Assembly (NCBI RefSeq): GCF_001078595.1
Contig: NZ_LFTY01000002.1
Location: forward strand, 2,103,773-2,167,772
From: Candidatus Rhodobacter oscarellae
Lineage (GTDB): Bacteria > Pseudomonadota > Alphaproteobacteria > Rhodobacterales > Rhodobacteraceae
Reading direction: 5' to 3'
Length of the DNA: 64,000 nt
The position numbers and the translations under genes were made by a program. How positions within the stretch are numbered: position 1 is the first letter of the stretch; each line of letters opens with the position of its first letter. Below are positions 8,159-16,996 of this stretch, piece after piece. A model generated the notes under the pieces. That model was not told the DNA's origin. It saw only the letters and a program-made list of their open reading frames with translations, and ran no database searches.

Positions 8159-11110
8159 CTAGGATTTGTCCTTCAAAGCAAGAAGCGCGGCAAAGGGGTT
8201 GTCGGGGTCGATTGCCTTTTCCTTCTTGGGCGGGCGGGCCTGGAAGCTCTTGGCCTTGGGCGGACCACCGGGCTTGCCCCCTGGTTTGCCGCCGCGCTTT
8301 CCGCCGGGCTTGCCATCGGGCTTGCCGCGCCGCGCGCCACCCTCCGCTCCGTCGCGGCCTTTCTGCGGGCCGCGGGCGCGCTGGCCCTGCCCCTGCTCGC
8401 GGCGCTTCTTGATGAAGCCGCCCCAGCGGAAGGTGTAGAAGACTTCGGTGGTGGGCTCTGCTGGCGCGTCCGGCGTGGCGGCTTCGGCGGACGCATCTTC
8501 TGCGTCGGGGGCCTCGGTGGCTTCGGTGGCCTCAGCAGCGTCTTGCGTCTCGGCGGCTTCTTGCGTCTCGGCGGCTTCTGGCGTCTCAGCGGCTTCTTGC
8601 ACCGGCGCCTCATCACCCCCTTGCGGGTCCTCTTCGGTAGGCGCAGCCTGCGCCTCCGCGGCATTGTCCGCAGCGCGCTCTGGCAAGGAGGCCCCGTCAG
8701 GGCTCGAGGAGCCCTCCGCAGGCGCCGCCTTCACCTTCTCGCGCTCGCCCTTCTCGGCGGCATAGCCCAGCCCCTGCATCAGATCGGCGAATTGCTCGAG
8801 CGTCATGCCGGTGATCGACAGCATGTCCGGGTTCGCCTCGAACCCGCCGCGGCTGTCCTCGGCGCGCAGAAGGTCGGCCAGCCGCTCTAGCATGTCGATG
8901 CGGATCGCGCGCTCGCCGGCGATGCGGTAGCCGGCCATCATGTCGGCGCCGGGCTCGGCGCCCTGCGGCGTGGGGATGGTCACCAGGCCCGGCGGCGGGC
9001 TCTCGGGGAATTCCTGCAGGCCCTTCGAGAGCGACCACAGCAGCAGGCGCAGCCGCGTCGGCGCGGGTTTCAGCAGCAGCGGCATGAAGATCGTGAACTG
9101 ACCGAAGCGGATGCCGTGCTTGCGCAGCAGGGCGCGGGCGTCCTGGTCCAGCGCCTTGACGTCCTGGGCCACGGCGTCCCGCGGCGCCACGCCCAGGGCC
9201 TCGACCATCTGGAAGGCAAAGCCGCGCGCCAGCCCGGTCAGGGCCTCGTCCCTCTGCATCTCCATCAGCGGCTCGAACAGGGTGGCCACCTTGCGGTCGA
9301 CGAAGTGCTGCAGGCGCCGCGCGACCTTCTGCGCCACGTCCGGCCCGGCCTCGTCGTCCACGAAGGCCTCGACCTGCGGCTTCAGGGTCTCGGGCCCCGC
9401 CACCAGCTTGCCCACGGCAAGCTCGCCCCACATCAGCCCGCCCTGATCGGTGAAGTCGATCTCGGTATCGGGCGCGTTATAGAAGCGGTCGGCGCGCAGG
9501 TGGAATTCCGGCTTAAGCGCCGCAAGCGCCGCCTGGCGCAGGGTCTTGGCCTCGTCGGGGGTCGCGGAGGCGTCCTGATGGAACCGGAATCCGTCGAGCC
9601 GCCCAACGGCATGCCCCTCGACGCTCACTTCGCCTTTGTCGTTCACTTCGGCCACCAGGGCTTCCTTCTCCTTGAGCCGCCGCATCAGCACGCTGGTGCG
9701 GCGGTCCACAAATCTTTGCGTCAGCGCGCGGTGCAGCGCATCTGACAAGCGATCTTCTACAGCGCGCGTCTCGCCGCGCCAATGGCTTTCGTCATCCACC
9801 CAGCCCTTCCGCTGCGCCACATAGGTCCATGTGCGGATATATGCCAAGCGCTTGGACAGCGCGTCGATGTCGCCATCGGGGCGGTCGATGCGGGCGATCT
9901 GCATGGCCAGGTAGTCGTCGGGGACCCGCGCGAACTCGTGCAGGTAGAGGAAGATCTGCTGCAGGAGCGCGGCGTGCTCGTTATGCGAGATGCCGCGGAA
10001 ATCGGGGATGCGGCAGACATCCCACAGCAGGTTGACGTTCTGCGGCCCGGCGCTGCGCTCGTGGATGGCGGGGATCTCCGAGAGGGTCTTCAGCGCGATC
10101 AGGTCGTCGGCCTCGCGGGCGCGGGACAGGCGCTCATCCTCGGTCGGGGCCTCCAGGCTGGCGATCAGCCGCTGGGTCGAACCGAAGGCCAGCCGCGCGT
10201 TGCGCCATTGCAGCTTCTTGATCGGCGTAAAGCGGTTCTCGACGATGGCCTCGGCCATGCCGTCGTCCAGCGGCGGGGCCTCGCCCGTCACCCCGAAGGT
10301 GCCGTCATTGGTGTAGCGCCCGGCCCGGCCCGCGATCTGCGCCAGCTCGTTGGGCGCCAGCAGGCGCATGCGGCGCCCGTCGAATTTCGACAGGCCCGAG
10401 AACGCCACGTGGTTGATGTCCAGGTTCAGCCCCATGCCGATGGCATCGGTGGCCACGAGGTAGTCCACCTCGCCGTTCTGGTACATCTCGACCTGGGCGT
10501 TCCTGGTGCGCGGGGAAAGCGCGCCCATCACCACCGCGGCCCCGCCCTTGAGGCGGCGCAAAAGCTCGGCGATGGCATAGACCTGGTCCACCGAGAAGCC
10601 GACGATGGCCGACCGGCCCGGCATGCGGCTGAGCTTCTTGGCGCCGGCATAGCTGAGCGTGGACATGCGCTCGCGCCGCTGGAACTGCGCCTTGGGCACC
10701 AGCGCGGCAATGGTGCTGCGCATGGTGTCGGCGCCCAGAAACAGCGTCTCATGGGTGCCGCGGGCGCGCAGCAGCCGGTCGGTGAAGACATGGCCGCGCT
10801 CGGGATCGGCGCAGAGCTGGATCTCATCAATGGCCAGAAAGTCCGGGCCCAGCCCCTCGGGCATCGCCTCGACCGTGCAGACCCAGTACTGGGTGCGCTG
10901 CGGCACGATGCGCTCCTCACCGGTGACCAGGGCCACCACGGAGGGGCCGCGCAGGGCCACGATGCGGTCGTAGACCTCTCGCGCCAGCAGGCGCAGCGGC
11001 AGCCCGATCACCCCAGAGCGATAGGCCAGCATGCGCTCGATGGCGTAATGCGTCTTGCCGGTGTTGGTGGGGCCCAGAACGGCTGTAATGCGCCCGGCGG
11101 ATTGCGACAT
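8159..11110 (-). CDS. SUV3-like DExH RNA helicase with long acidic and basic tail
   Basis: The 983-residue protein belongs to the mitochondrial SUV3/MgpS-like group of superfamily 2 helicases, which unwind RNA in degradation. Motif I is GPTNTGKTHYA, motif II is AIDEIQLC, and motifs V-VI are seen in ATDAIGMGLNLD and AQIAGRAGRYT. The helical SUV3 C-terminal region follows up to about residue 780. The last 200 residues are low-complexity: an acidic Ala/Glu/Thr run with AAETQ repeats, then a Gly/Lys/Arg-rich run (KPGGKRGGKPGG) ending in a short conserved tail NPFAALLALKDKS. The same C-terminal pattern is common in alphaproteobacterial homologues. It is followed immediately by hslR. Confidence 0.92.
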   Translation of the reverse strand: MSQSAGRITAVLGPTNTGKTHYAIERMLAYRSGVIGLPLRLLAREVYDRIVALRGPSVVALVTGEERIVPQRTQYWVCTVEAMPEGLGPDFLAIDEIQLCADPERGHVFTDRLLRARGTHETLFLGADTMRSTIAALVPKAQFQRRERMSTLSYAGAKKLSRMPGRSAIVGFSVDQVYAIAELLRRLKGGAAVVMGALSPRTRNAQVEMYQNGEVDYLVATDAIGMGLNLDINHVAFSGLSKFDGRRMRLLAPNELAQIAGRAGRYTNDGTFGVTGEAPPLDDGMAEAIVENRFTPIKKLQWRNARLAFGSTQRLIASLEAPTEDERLSRAREADDLIALKTLSEIPAIHERSAGPQNVNLLWDVCRIPDFRGISHNEHAALLQQIFLYLHEFARVPDDYLAMQIARIDRPDGDIDALSKRLAYIRTWTYVAQRKGWVDDESHWRGETRAVEDRLSDALHRALTQRFVDRRTSVLMRRLKEKEALVAEVNDKGEVSVEGHAVGRLDGFRFHQDASATPDEAKTLRQAALAALKPEFHLRADRFYNAPDTEIDFTDQGGLMWGELAVGKLVAGPETLKPQVEAFVDDEAGPDVAQKVARRLQHFVDRKVATLFEPLMEMQRDEALTGLARGFAFQMVEALGVAPRDAVAQDVKALDQDARALLRKHGIRFGQFTIFMPLLLKPAPTRLRLLLWSLSKGLQEFPESPPPGLVTIPTPQGAEPGADMMAGYRIAGERAIRIDMLERLADLLRAEDSRGGFEANPDMLSITGMTLEQFADLMQGLGYAAEKGEREKVKAAPAEGSSSPDGASLPERAADNAAEAQAAPTEEDPQGGDEAPVQEAAETPEAAETQEAAETQDAAEATEATEAPDAEDASAEAATPDAPAEPTTEVFYTFRWGGFIKKRREQGQGQRARGPQKGRDGAEGGARRGKPDGKPGGKRGGKPGGKPGGPPKAKSFQARPPKKEKAIDPDNPFAALLALKDKS

Positions 11111-11429
11111 GGGAGGGGTCTATTGGCTGCTCGTCTTCTAAGTATGGGTCGCAGGCGGGCGCCACAAGCTAAAGATTGCAAGGGGCTGCCACGGCATGGG
11201 GGAAGGGGCGAGGTTTTGGGAGCGGCTTTGGGCGCGGCTTTGGGAGCGGCGCGCGGGCGTCGGCCCACGGGCGCAGCGACCAGGGCGGCGCAAACCAGCG
11301 TCACACTATTCGCATGTTGGAGAGCCTTTGCGAAGGGACGGGGCGCGTCGGGCCTGGGGGCGGCTGCCGGCAAAACGGCAGGGACCGGGGCAAGGCCGAA
11401 ATGCCCCTAAATCAACACCTTACGAAAGA
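11111..11429. other. Gap upstream of the helicase gene, with three 12-base tandem repeats
   Basis: This 319-base gap between two minus-strand genes should hold the helicase promoter. At 11214-11249 there are three tandem 12-base units (TTTTGGGAGCGG, CTTTGGGCGCGG, CTTTGGGAGCGG). Open frames across it are short and have no recognisable products. Confidence 0.5.
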
Positions 11430-12371
11430 TCACGCCACGCCATGCGCCTTAAAGAACGCCGCGAAGCCATCAAAGACCTGGGCGCGGCAATCCGGCGTTT
11501 CCATCATGACCTCATGCTCGGCGTCGGGCACGATTCGAAGCTCGCCCTTGGGCCAGCTGGCCATGCGCGCCTTGATCGGCGCGGTTTCCACGATGCGCTC
11601 GTTGGCGCCCAGGAAGGTCAGCGTCGGCAGGTCCGGCGCGGGGCGCGCCATCAGGCGGCGGCACTCCATCATCGACTGGCGCAGCCAGTGCAGGCTGGGG
11701 CCGCCCAGCGCGAGATCGGGATGGGTGGTGACCTGGCGCCTTAGGGTCTCGAACATCTCGGGGTCGCGGGTCAGCATGTTGCCCTCAAAGGGCGCCTCGG
11801 CGGCGTAGTTGACCGGCGAGGTGCCGGGCGTCAGGCGCGCGCCCTGGCCGACAAGATCCGCCGCCCAGGACAGCGCCCAGGCCACGGGGCGCAGATGCGG
11901 CGCCATCGAGACGCCCCACATCGGCGCGGTGAAGCCGGCCGCGGCCACGGGCAGGCCCTCGTAGATCGCGCGCAGGGCGATGGCCCCGCCCATGGAATGG
12001 CCGATCACATAGAAGGGCTCGGGTAGGCCCTCGGCGCGGGCCAGCGCCAGCAGCGGCTCGGCGTCAAGCTGGTAGTCGCCGATCTCGCCCACATGGCCCA
12101 GATAGCGCGGCTCGACCAGGCGGTCGGCCAGGCCCTGCCCGCGCCAGTCGATGGCGGTCATGCACAGGTCATGCGCGGCAAAGGCGGCCGCGGCGCCGGC
12201 GTATTTCTCGAGATACTCGGTCCGCCCGGGGTAAAGCAGCACGGTGCCCGCGCGGCCGCCCTTCCACAGCCCAAGGCGCAGCCGCACCCCGTCCGAGGCC
12301 GTGGCCCAGGCGCAGATATCCGGGTCGGGCCCGGCGGCAACGTCGCTGTAGAAGGGGGCGGGCTCGGTCAC
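11430..12371 (-). CDS. Alpha/beta hydrolase, lysophospholipase-like
   Basis: This 313-residue serine hydrolase is of the type annotated as lysophospholipase L2 / monoacylglycerol lipase. The nucleophile elbow is GHSMGG, the oxyanion region shows LLYPGRTEYLEKY, and the Asp/His of the triad are likely in the C-terminal part (IVPDAEHEVMME contains the His). The start is a GTG, 3 bases after the stop of the SCP2 gene upstream, so the pair is probably an operon. No signal peptide is visible. The true substrate cannot be told from sequence. Confidence 0.85.
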   Translation of the reverse strand: MTEPAPFYSDVAAGPDPDICAWATASDGVRLRLGLWKGGRAGTVLLYPGRTEYLEKYAGAAAAFAAHDLCMTAIDWRGQGLADRLVEPRYLGHVGEIGDYQLDAEPLLALARAEGLPEPFYVIGHSMGGAIALRAIYEGLPVAAAGFTAPMWGVSMAPHLRPVAWALSWAADLVGQGARLTPGTSPVNYAAEAPFEGNMLTRDPEMFETLRRQVTTHPDLALGGPSLHWLRQSMMECRRLMARPAPDLPTLTFLGANERIVETAPIKARMASWPKGELRIVPDAEHEVMMETPDCRAQVFDGFAAFFKAHGVA

Positions 12372-12374
12372 GTA

Positions 12375-12662
12375 TTAGGCCAGCAGGGAGCCTAGCTTCA
12401 TCGCCAGGCCCATGTCGCCGTCAACCGTTAGGCTGCCGCCCATGAAGGCCGAGGTCGGGTTCATCTCGCCGGACAGGATCGCCTGGAAGGTCTCGGCATC
12501 CGCGCTCAGCGTGACGTCCGCCTCCTCGTCGCCGGCCCGCGCGCCGTCGCTGTCGATCATGATCGCGCCCTCGCCCTCGACGGCGAACTTGGCGACGCCG
12601 TCAAAGCCCTCGCTAAGACGCTCGCTTAGGGCCGCCACGGCCTGCTGAATTACGTCGCTCAT
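12375..12662 (-). CDS. SCP2 sterol-carrier-fold lipid-binding protein
   Basis: This 95-residue protein consists of little more than one SCP2 domain, which binds fatty acyl or sterol-like ligands in a hydrophobic groove. The typical pattern is present: AKFAVEGEGAIMIDSDG, ADVTLSADAETFQAILSGE and a final GDMGLAMKLGSLL. Its stop lies 3 bases before the start of the lysophospholipase-like gene, suggesting they act together on lipids (inference). Confidence 0.9.
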   Translation of the reverse strand: MSDVIQQAVAALSERLSEGFDGVAKFAVEGEGAIMIDSDGARAGDEEADVTLSADAETFQAILSGEMNPTSAFMGGSLTVDGDMGLAMKLGSLLA

Positions 12663-12728
12663 CGCGATCTCCTCTCAAAGTGATCATCCGGGGCTCGATT
12701 TCTGACCCGGCTGTGTTACCCTAATGTT

Positions 12729-13289
12729 ATGGGTGCTTTGCAACACATCTTCAAACGTGCCGTTACGGTATTTCTGCTTTGCGGTGGTATTTCGCAGCCC
12801 ATTTGGGCGCAGGAGGCGACTCTGGAGGATCTGCTGGCGCAGCTGGCGGATCCGGCGACCGAGAATTGGCAGCAGATCGAGCGTCAGATTCGCACCGAGT
12901 GGTCGCGCTCTGGCTCCGCGGCGATGGACTTGCTCTTGCAGCGCGGCGAGGAGGCGCTGGAGGCGTCCGAATTCGACGTCGCCTTCGAGCATTTCTCCGC
13001 CCTGACCGATCACGCCCCGGACTTCGCCGAGGGCTGGAACCTGCGCGCCACGGCGCTCTTCCAGCAGGGCTATTACGGCCCCGCGCTAGAGGACCTGCGC
13101 CGCGCGCTGGCGCTGAACCCGCAGCATTTCGGCGCGCTGACCGGACTCGCGGTGATCCTGCAGGACACGCAGCTCTTCGACGAGGCGCTGGAGGTCTGGC
13201 ACATGGTCGAAGCCATGCATCCCCACCGGCCCGAGATGCGGCAGGCGATAGAGGCGCTCGAGCAGAAGGTCGGCGGCGCGCGGCTTTAA
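12729..13289 (+). CDS. Exported TPR-repeat protein
   Basis: The 186-residue protein starts with a hydrophobic signal-like segment ending in PIWAQE, so cleavage after about residue 27 is likely and it should be periplasmic. The rest contains two to three tetratricopeptide repeats (AFEHFSALTDHAPDFAEGWN, ALFQQGYYGPALEDLRRAL), typical for scaffolding. It is divergent from the SCP2 gene with 66 bases between starts and convergent with murD. The function is unknown; TPR proteins of this size are common in Rhodobacteraceae. Confidence 0.8.
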   Translation: MGALQHIFKRAVTVFLLCGGISQPIWAQEATLEDLLAQLADPATENWQQIERQIRTEWSRSGSAAMDLLLQRGEEALEASEFDVAFEHFSALTDHAPDFAEGWNLRATALFQQGYYGPALEDLRRALALNPQHFGALTGLAVILQDTQLFDEALEVWHMVEAMHPHRPEMRQAIEALEQKVGGARL

Positions 13290-13399
13290 CGGCGCGCGTG
13301 CGGGGCCGCCCGTGATGCGGCGGCCCGGCGGCGTAGCACCTGGACGCTACAATCCCGCCCGAAGGGACCTTTAATGCCCCACGGCCCGCGGACGACGGG

Positions 13400-14794
13400 T
13401 CAAACCCCCTCGACCTCCGCCATGAAGGCCTCGCCGCGCTTCTCAAAATCCGGATACTGGTCAAAGCTCGCCGCGGCGGGGGCCAGAAGCACCGTGTCCC
13501 CGGCCTCGGCCTCCTCGGCGGCGCGGGCCACGGCCTGCCCCATGGTCTCGCAGACCTCATGCGGCGTGTCGCCCAGCTGCAGCGCGAACTCCCGCGCGGA
13601 ATGCCCGATCAGATAGGCCTTCTTGACCGCGCCCAGATGCGGCGCGAGGCTGGCGATGCCGCCCTCCTTGCCCAGCCCCCCCGCGATCCAGCGGATGTTC
13701 TTGAAGGCCTGCAGCGCCTGCGCGGCGCTCTCGGCATTGGTGGCCTTGCTGTCGTTGACATAGGCCACCCCGTCGCGCTCGGCGACCAGCTGACTGCGAT
13801 GCGGCAGGCCCGCGAAACTGCTGAACGCCTGCTCAATGACCTTCGGCGCCAGCCCCAGCGAGCGGCAGACGGCGTAGGCCGCGCAGGCGTTCTGGTGGTT
13901 ATGCGCGCCGGGCAGGCCCTTTACGGGGCGCAGATCAATCGCGCCCACCTGCCGCCCCTTGCGGGTCTCGGCCAGGAACCCCTTGCGCGCGAAGACGTTC
14001 CACCCGGGCCCGGCCAGCTTCACCCCCGAGGACACCCGGATCACCCGGTCATCGCTCGGCCCATGGGTCAGCTGGTTGGCCAGATAGCGCCCCTCCGCCT
14101 CGTCCACGCCCACCACGGCGCGGTCCGGGCCGCCCTCGGCAAAAAGCCGCCGCTTGGCCGCGAAATAGCCCCCCATGCCGCCATGCCGGTCCAGGTGGTC
14201 GGCGCTGAGGTTGGTGAACACCGCCACATCCGGGGTCAGCGCGCGCGCCAGGTCGGTCTGGTAGCTGGACAGCTCCAGCACCACCACGCCGCCATCCTCC
14301 GCGGGGTCGATGTCCAGCACCCCCCGCCCGATATTGCCCGCCAGCTGCACCGGGCGCTGCGCGTGCTCCAGCACATGCGCGATCAGCGCGCTGGTGGTGG
14401 ATTTCCCGTTCGAGCCGGTCACCGCCACCACGCGCGGCTCCACGTCGAACCGCGCCCAGTCCTCGGTGGCGAAGCTTTGAAAGAACAGCCCGATGTCGTT
14501 GTCCACCGGCACGCCGGCGTCCCAGGCGGCGGCGATGACGCGGTTGGGCGCGGGGTAGAGATGCGGGATGCCCGGCGAGACGATCAGCGCGGCCAGATCC
14601 TCCAGCGCGCCCTGCTTGGACAGGTCCACCACCGTCAGCGCCTGCCGCGCGGCGGCCTCGCGCGCCTCCGCGCCGTCGTCCCAGCACAGCACCTCGGCGC
14701 CGCCCTCCTCCAGAGCATGCGCCGCGGCCAGCCCCGAGCGGCCCAGCCCCAAAACGCCCACGCGCCTGCCCTCATAGCCCCTGACCGGGATCAT
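13400..14794 (-). CDS. murD: UDP-N-acetylmuramoyl-L-alanine:D-glutamate ligase MurD
   Basis: MurD adds D-Glu to UDP-MurNAc-L-Ala in the cytoplasm. The 464-residue protein has a Rossmann-like N-terminal domain ([18 protein letters not shown]), the Mur ligase ATP-binding loop [20 protein letters not shown] and the C-terminal signature YVNDSKATN. In standard dcw clusters it lies between mraY and ftsW. Here it is separated from mraY by a TPR gene and a repeat, and from ftsW by about 11.6 kb. Confidence 0.96.
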   Translation of the reverse strand: MIPVRGYEGRRVGVLGLGRSGLAAAHALEEGGAEVLCWDDGAEAREAAARQALTVVDLSKQGALEDLAALIVSPGIPHLYPAPNRVIAAAWDAGVPVDNDIGLFFQSFATEDWARFDVEPRVVAVTGSNGKSTTSALIAHVLEHAQRPVQLAGNIGRGVLDIDPAEDGGVVVLELSSYQTDLARALTPDVAVFTNLSADHLDRHGGMGGYFAAKRRLFAEGGPDRAVVGVDEAEGRYLANQLTHGPSDDRVIRVSSGVKLAGPGWNVFARKGFLAETRKGRQVGAIDLRPVKGLPGAHNHQNACAAYAVCRSLGLAPKVIEQAFSSFAGLPHRSQLVAERDGVAYVNDSKATNAESAAQALQAFKNIRWIAGGLGKEGGIASLAPHLGAVKKAYLIGHSAREFALQLGDTPHEVCETMGQAVARAAEEAEAGDTVLLAPAAASFDQYPDFEKRGEAFMAEVEGV

Positions 14795-15259
14795 GGCATC
14801 CCTCCTTACCTTACCGCCTACGGGCGTACCCCAGCGGGGCGCGAAGGGAAAGCGCTGTCAGGCGGTGGCGTGGGTGCTGGGTGGTGCCTGAAGCGGGCAT
14901 TCTCTCTGAAGGGCGGTGCGTGCAAGCGCGCACCCTACAGAGTCCACTTCGAACATTGCGCAACGCGGGCAGCGGCCGACCTGGAGGTCGCTTGCGCATC
15001 GGTTCTGTCTTGCGAGCGATCACTGACAGCGCCAGCGTTCCAATGGGTCGCAACGTTGCCAAAGCGGCCTCCGGGGGGAATGAGGTCATTCAGCGCCACC
15101 GGTTCGAGCGAATGACCGAATGGCCGCTGCCCAGGCAAGCTGGGCGGTCGCTCTGTGTGAGTCCCGTGGCATCTGGTGTCGGCAAGCGTTGACGGGACGA
15201 TGCGCTTGAACTCATAGGTCCGCTCCAGCTCAACCCCGTCCGCCACCGGTCCGCTTAAA
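14795..15259. other. 465-base gap between the large TPR gene and murD
   Basis: The gap is mostly taken up by copy A of the structured repeat. The murD promoter or read-through region must lie between the repeat and 14795. Short open frames here translate the repeat and are not believable genes. Confidence 0.6.
14958..15191 (+). repeat. Structured interspersed repeat, copy A (about 234 bases)
   Basis: This copy shares its head GCGGCCGACCTGGAGG (14972-14987) and tail GGTGTCGGCAAGCGTTG (15175-15191) exactly with copies at 32954-33177 (inverted) and 36923-37142. Between head and tail it folds into a long stem (GGGCAGCGGCC with GGCCGCTGCCC) plus a small hairpin. This copy alone carries an extra segment of about 37 bases that contains its own stem GGTCATTC/GAATGACC (15084-15117). 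Confidence 0.85.
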
Positions 15260-16780
15260 CTATTCCCCCGCGCGGAATGCGTCGAGATTCCCTTGCACGG
15301 TTTTGGTGTTGGGATGCTCCGACCCAAGCGCTTCTGTAAAGATCGCCAAGGCCTGCTCATACATTGGCCCGGCTTCTTCCCGCCGCCCGAGCTTCACCAG
15401 AACGCCCGCCAAGTTGCTCAGGCGAATGGCATAGGCCGGATGCGCCTCACCAAGTGCCGCTTTGGTGATCTCCAGCGCCTCGCGGTAAAGCCCCTCGGCC
15501 TCCGCATACCGCCCCTGCGCCTCGACCGCCGCCGCGAGGTTGTTCAGGCGGCTGGCATAGTCCGGATGCCCCTCGCCAATCGTCGCCTTGCCGATCTCCA
15601 GCGCCTCGCGGAAAAGCCCCTCGGCCTCCGCATAGCGCCCCTGCGCCTCGACCACCGACGCAAGGTTGCTCAGGTGGGTGGCATAGTGCGGATGCGCCTC
15701 TCCAATTGTCGCCCTGCCGATCTCCAGCGCCTCGCGGAAAAGCCCCTCGGCCTCCGCATACCGCCCCTGCGCCCGAACCGCATTCGCGAGGTTGTTCAGG
15801 CCCGTAGCATAGCTCGGATGCGCCTCGCCAATCGTCGCCTTGTCGACCTCCAGCGCCTCGCGGTAAAGCTCCTCGGCCTCCGCATACCGCCCCTGCGTCC
15901 GGACCACCAACGCAAGGTTGTTCAGGCCCGTAGCATAGTTCGGATGCACCTCGCCAATCGTCGCCTTATCTATGTCAAGCGCTTGGACAAATAGCTCCTC
16001 AGCTTTGTGGTATTGGCCTAAACGCTGAAGTGTGATTCCGTGTTCGTTGAGCGCGATTGACTGTTGCTCCTGCGTCCCGTTCAGCTTTGCCCAATCGAGC
16101 AATTCGACACCGAGTTGAAACGACAGCGCATAATCCCCGGTCTTGCCCGTGAACTCCCGTGCATTCTTTAGGTTATCCCAATCGGGATCAAGCCGAGCCG
16201 CACGGGTGTAATGCTCCGCCGCGTCATGCCAGCGGATGTCCTGCTCGGCGATCTCGCCGCGGGCGAAGGCGGCCGTCGCCGCGCGCTCCACCGCTTCTTG
16301 CTCGGCCAGTTCGATCTCGGCGAAGATCTCATCCGCCAGCCCGGTCTCGCCCATCGCCAAGAGGTCACTTGCCTCTGCCAGGCGCTCCTCTGGCACGCTG
16401 CCTTCAAATTCATCGAGCTTTTGTTGCAGGTCTTCAAGGCGCTGCACTGACTCGGCATATGCCGCCTCGGTTTCCTGCATGCGTTGCTGAATAACGGCGA
16501 GTTCATTTTGAAGCTGCGCGCGGCGCTCGCCATCCGCTTGTTCCAGTTCAGCCTCGATCTGTGCGCGCAGGTATCGCTGCCGTTCCTCGAACTGCTCCAG
16601 GGTCATGGTGACCATGGGTTCGCCGGGCGTTTCGGACACGACCACCACCGGGGCAGGACCGGCTTCCGGTTCAGCGAACAGGTCCCGCACGAAGTCAATC
16701 GTTGGGAAGGCCAGACCCGCCACCGCCGCGATCGCGGCGACCCCGGCCAGGTGCGGCGCGTATTTGGTGAAGAAACTCAT
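15260..16780 (-). CDS. Membrane-anchored coiled-coil and TPR (kinesin light chain-type) protein
   Basis: The 506-residue protein has an N-terminal hydrophobic segment (about 10-30), a charged coiled-coil (about 55-130, rich in Glu/Gln/Arg) and at least six TPR units of exactly 42 residues. Each unit reads like HPSYATGLNNLAN followed by QGRYAEAEGLFREALEI. The units are also repeated at DNA level with a 126-base period, pointing to recent internal duplication. I start at ATG 16780 (MSFFTKYAPHLAG), just before the membrane segment. A start 27 codons earlier would give an unlikely N-terminus. It is an insertion in the normal mraY-murD junction. Upstream lies a striking array of GCCGAC iterons. 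The function is unknown. Confidence 0.85.
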   Translation of the reverse strand: MSFFTKYAPHLAGVAAIAAVAGLAFPTIDFVRDLFAEPEAGPAPVVVVSETPGEPMVTMTLEQFEERQRYLRAQIEAELEQADGERRAQLQNELAVIQQRMQETEAAYAESVQRLEDLQQKLDEFEGSVPEERLAEASDLLAMGETGLADEIFAEIELAEQEAVERAATAAFARGEIAEQDIRWHDAAEHYTRAARLDPDWDNLKNAREFTGKTGDYALSFQLGVELLDWAKLNGTQEQQSIALNEHGITLQRLGQYHKAEELFVQALDIDKATIGEVHPNYATGLNNLALVVRTQGRYAEAEELYREALEVDKATIGEAHPSYATGLNNLANAVRAQGRYAEAEGLFREALEIGRATIGEAHPHYATHLSNLASVVEAQGRYAEAEGLFREALEIGKATIGEGHPDYASRLNNLAAAVEAQGRYAEAEGLYREALEITKAALGEAHPAYAIRLSNLAGVLVKLGRREEAGPMYEQALAIFTEALGSEHPNTKTVQGNLDAFRAGE

Positions 16781-16851
16781 TTCGGTCAATCCGCAAATGT
16801 GAATGCGGACAGGATACCACCCTGGGTGAATTTGAGAAGCCCGACAGGGTG

Positions 16852-16914
16852 CCATACGCAAAGCCGACGTTTTGCCGACGTTTTGCCGACCGGGAATTTC
16901 CCTTCAAAATAGGG
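16852..16914 (-). promoter_or_regulatory. GCCGAC iteron array upstream of the TPR gene (copy 1 of 2)
   Basis: Four 11-base units in a row: CCATACGCAAA, GCCGACGTTTT, GCCGACGTTTT and GCCGACCGGGA (16852-16895), followed by an AT-rich stretch (TTCAAAATAGGG). The same architecture occurs at 59879-59942, upstream of an XRE regulator gene. The 11-base period places each unit on one face of the helix. On the minus strand TATTTTGAAGGGA could be a -10 region, which would put the iterons in the mRNA leader. Confidence 0.6.
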
Positions 16915-16996
16915 ACTTAGCCCGCGAAACGGGCCTTACGCGCCCGCTGCGTTAACTTTCGGGTAACCGTAGGATGGGGTTCCACCCCATCCGCCC

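Noticed and set aside
9782-11410. 542-residue plus-strand frame opposite the helicase
   Set aside because: It is a shadow of the helicase gene; no ribosome-binding site and no domain.
14811-15089. Small open frames within the structured repeats (for example products containing RPPGRPLP)
   Set aside because: They occur only inside the repeat copies, in changing frames and lengths. They reflect the repeat and not a protein family.
15300-16100. CRISPR-like periodic repeat
   Set aside because: The 126-base period is in frame and encodes TPR units; there are no spacers.
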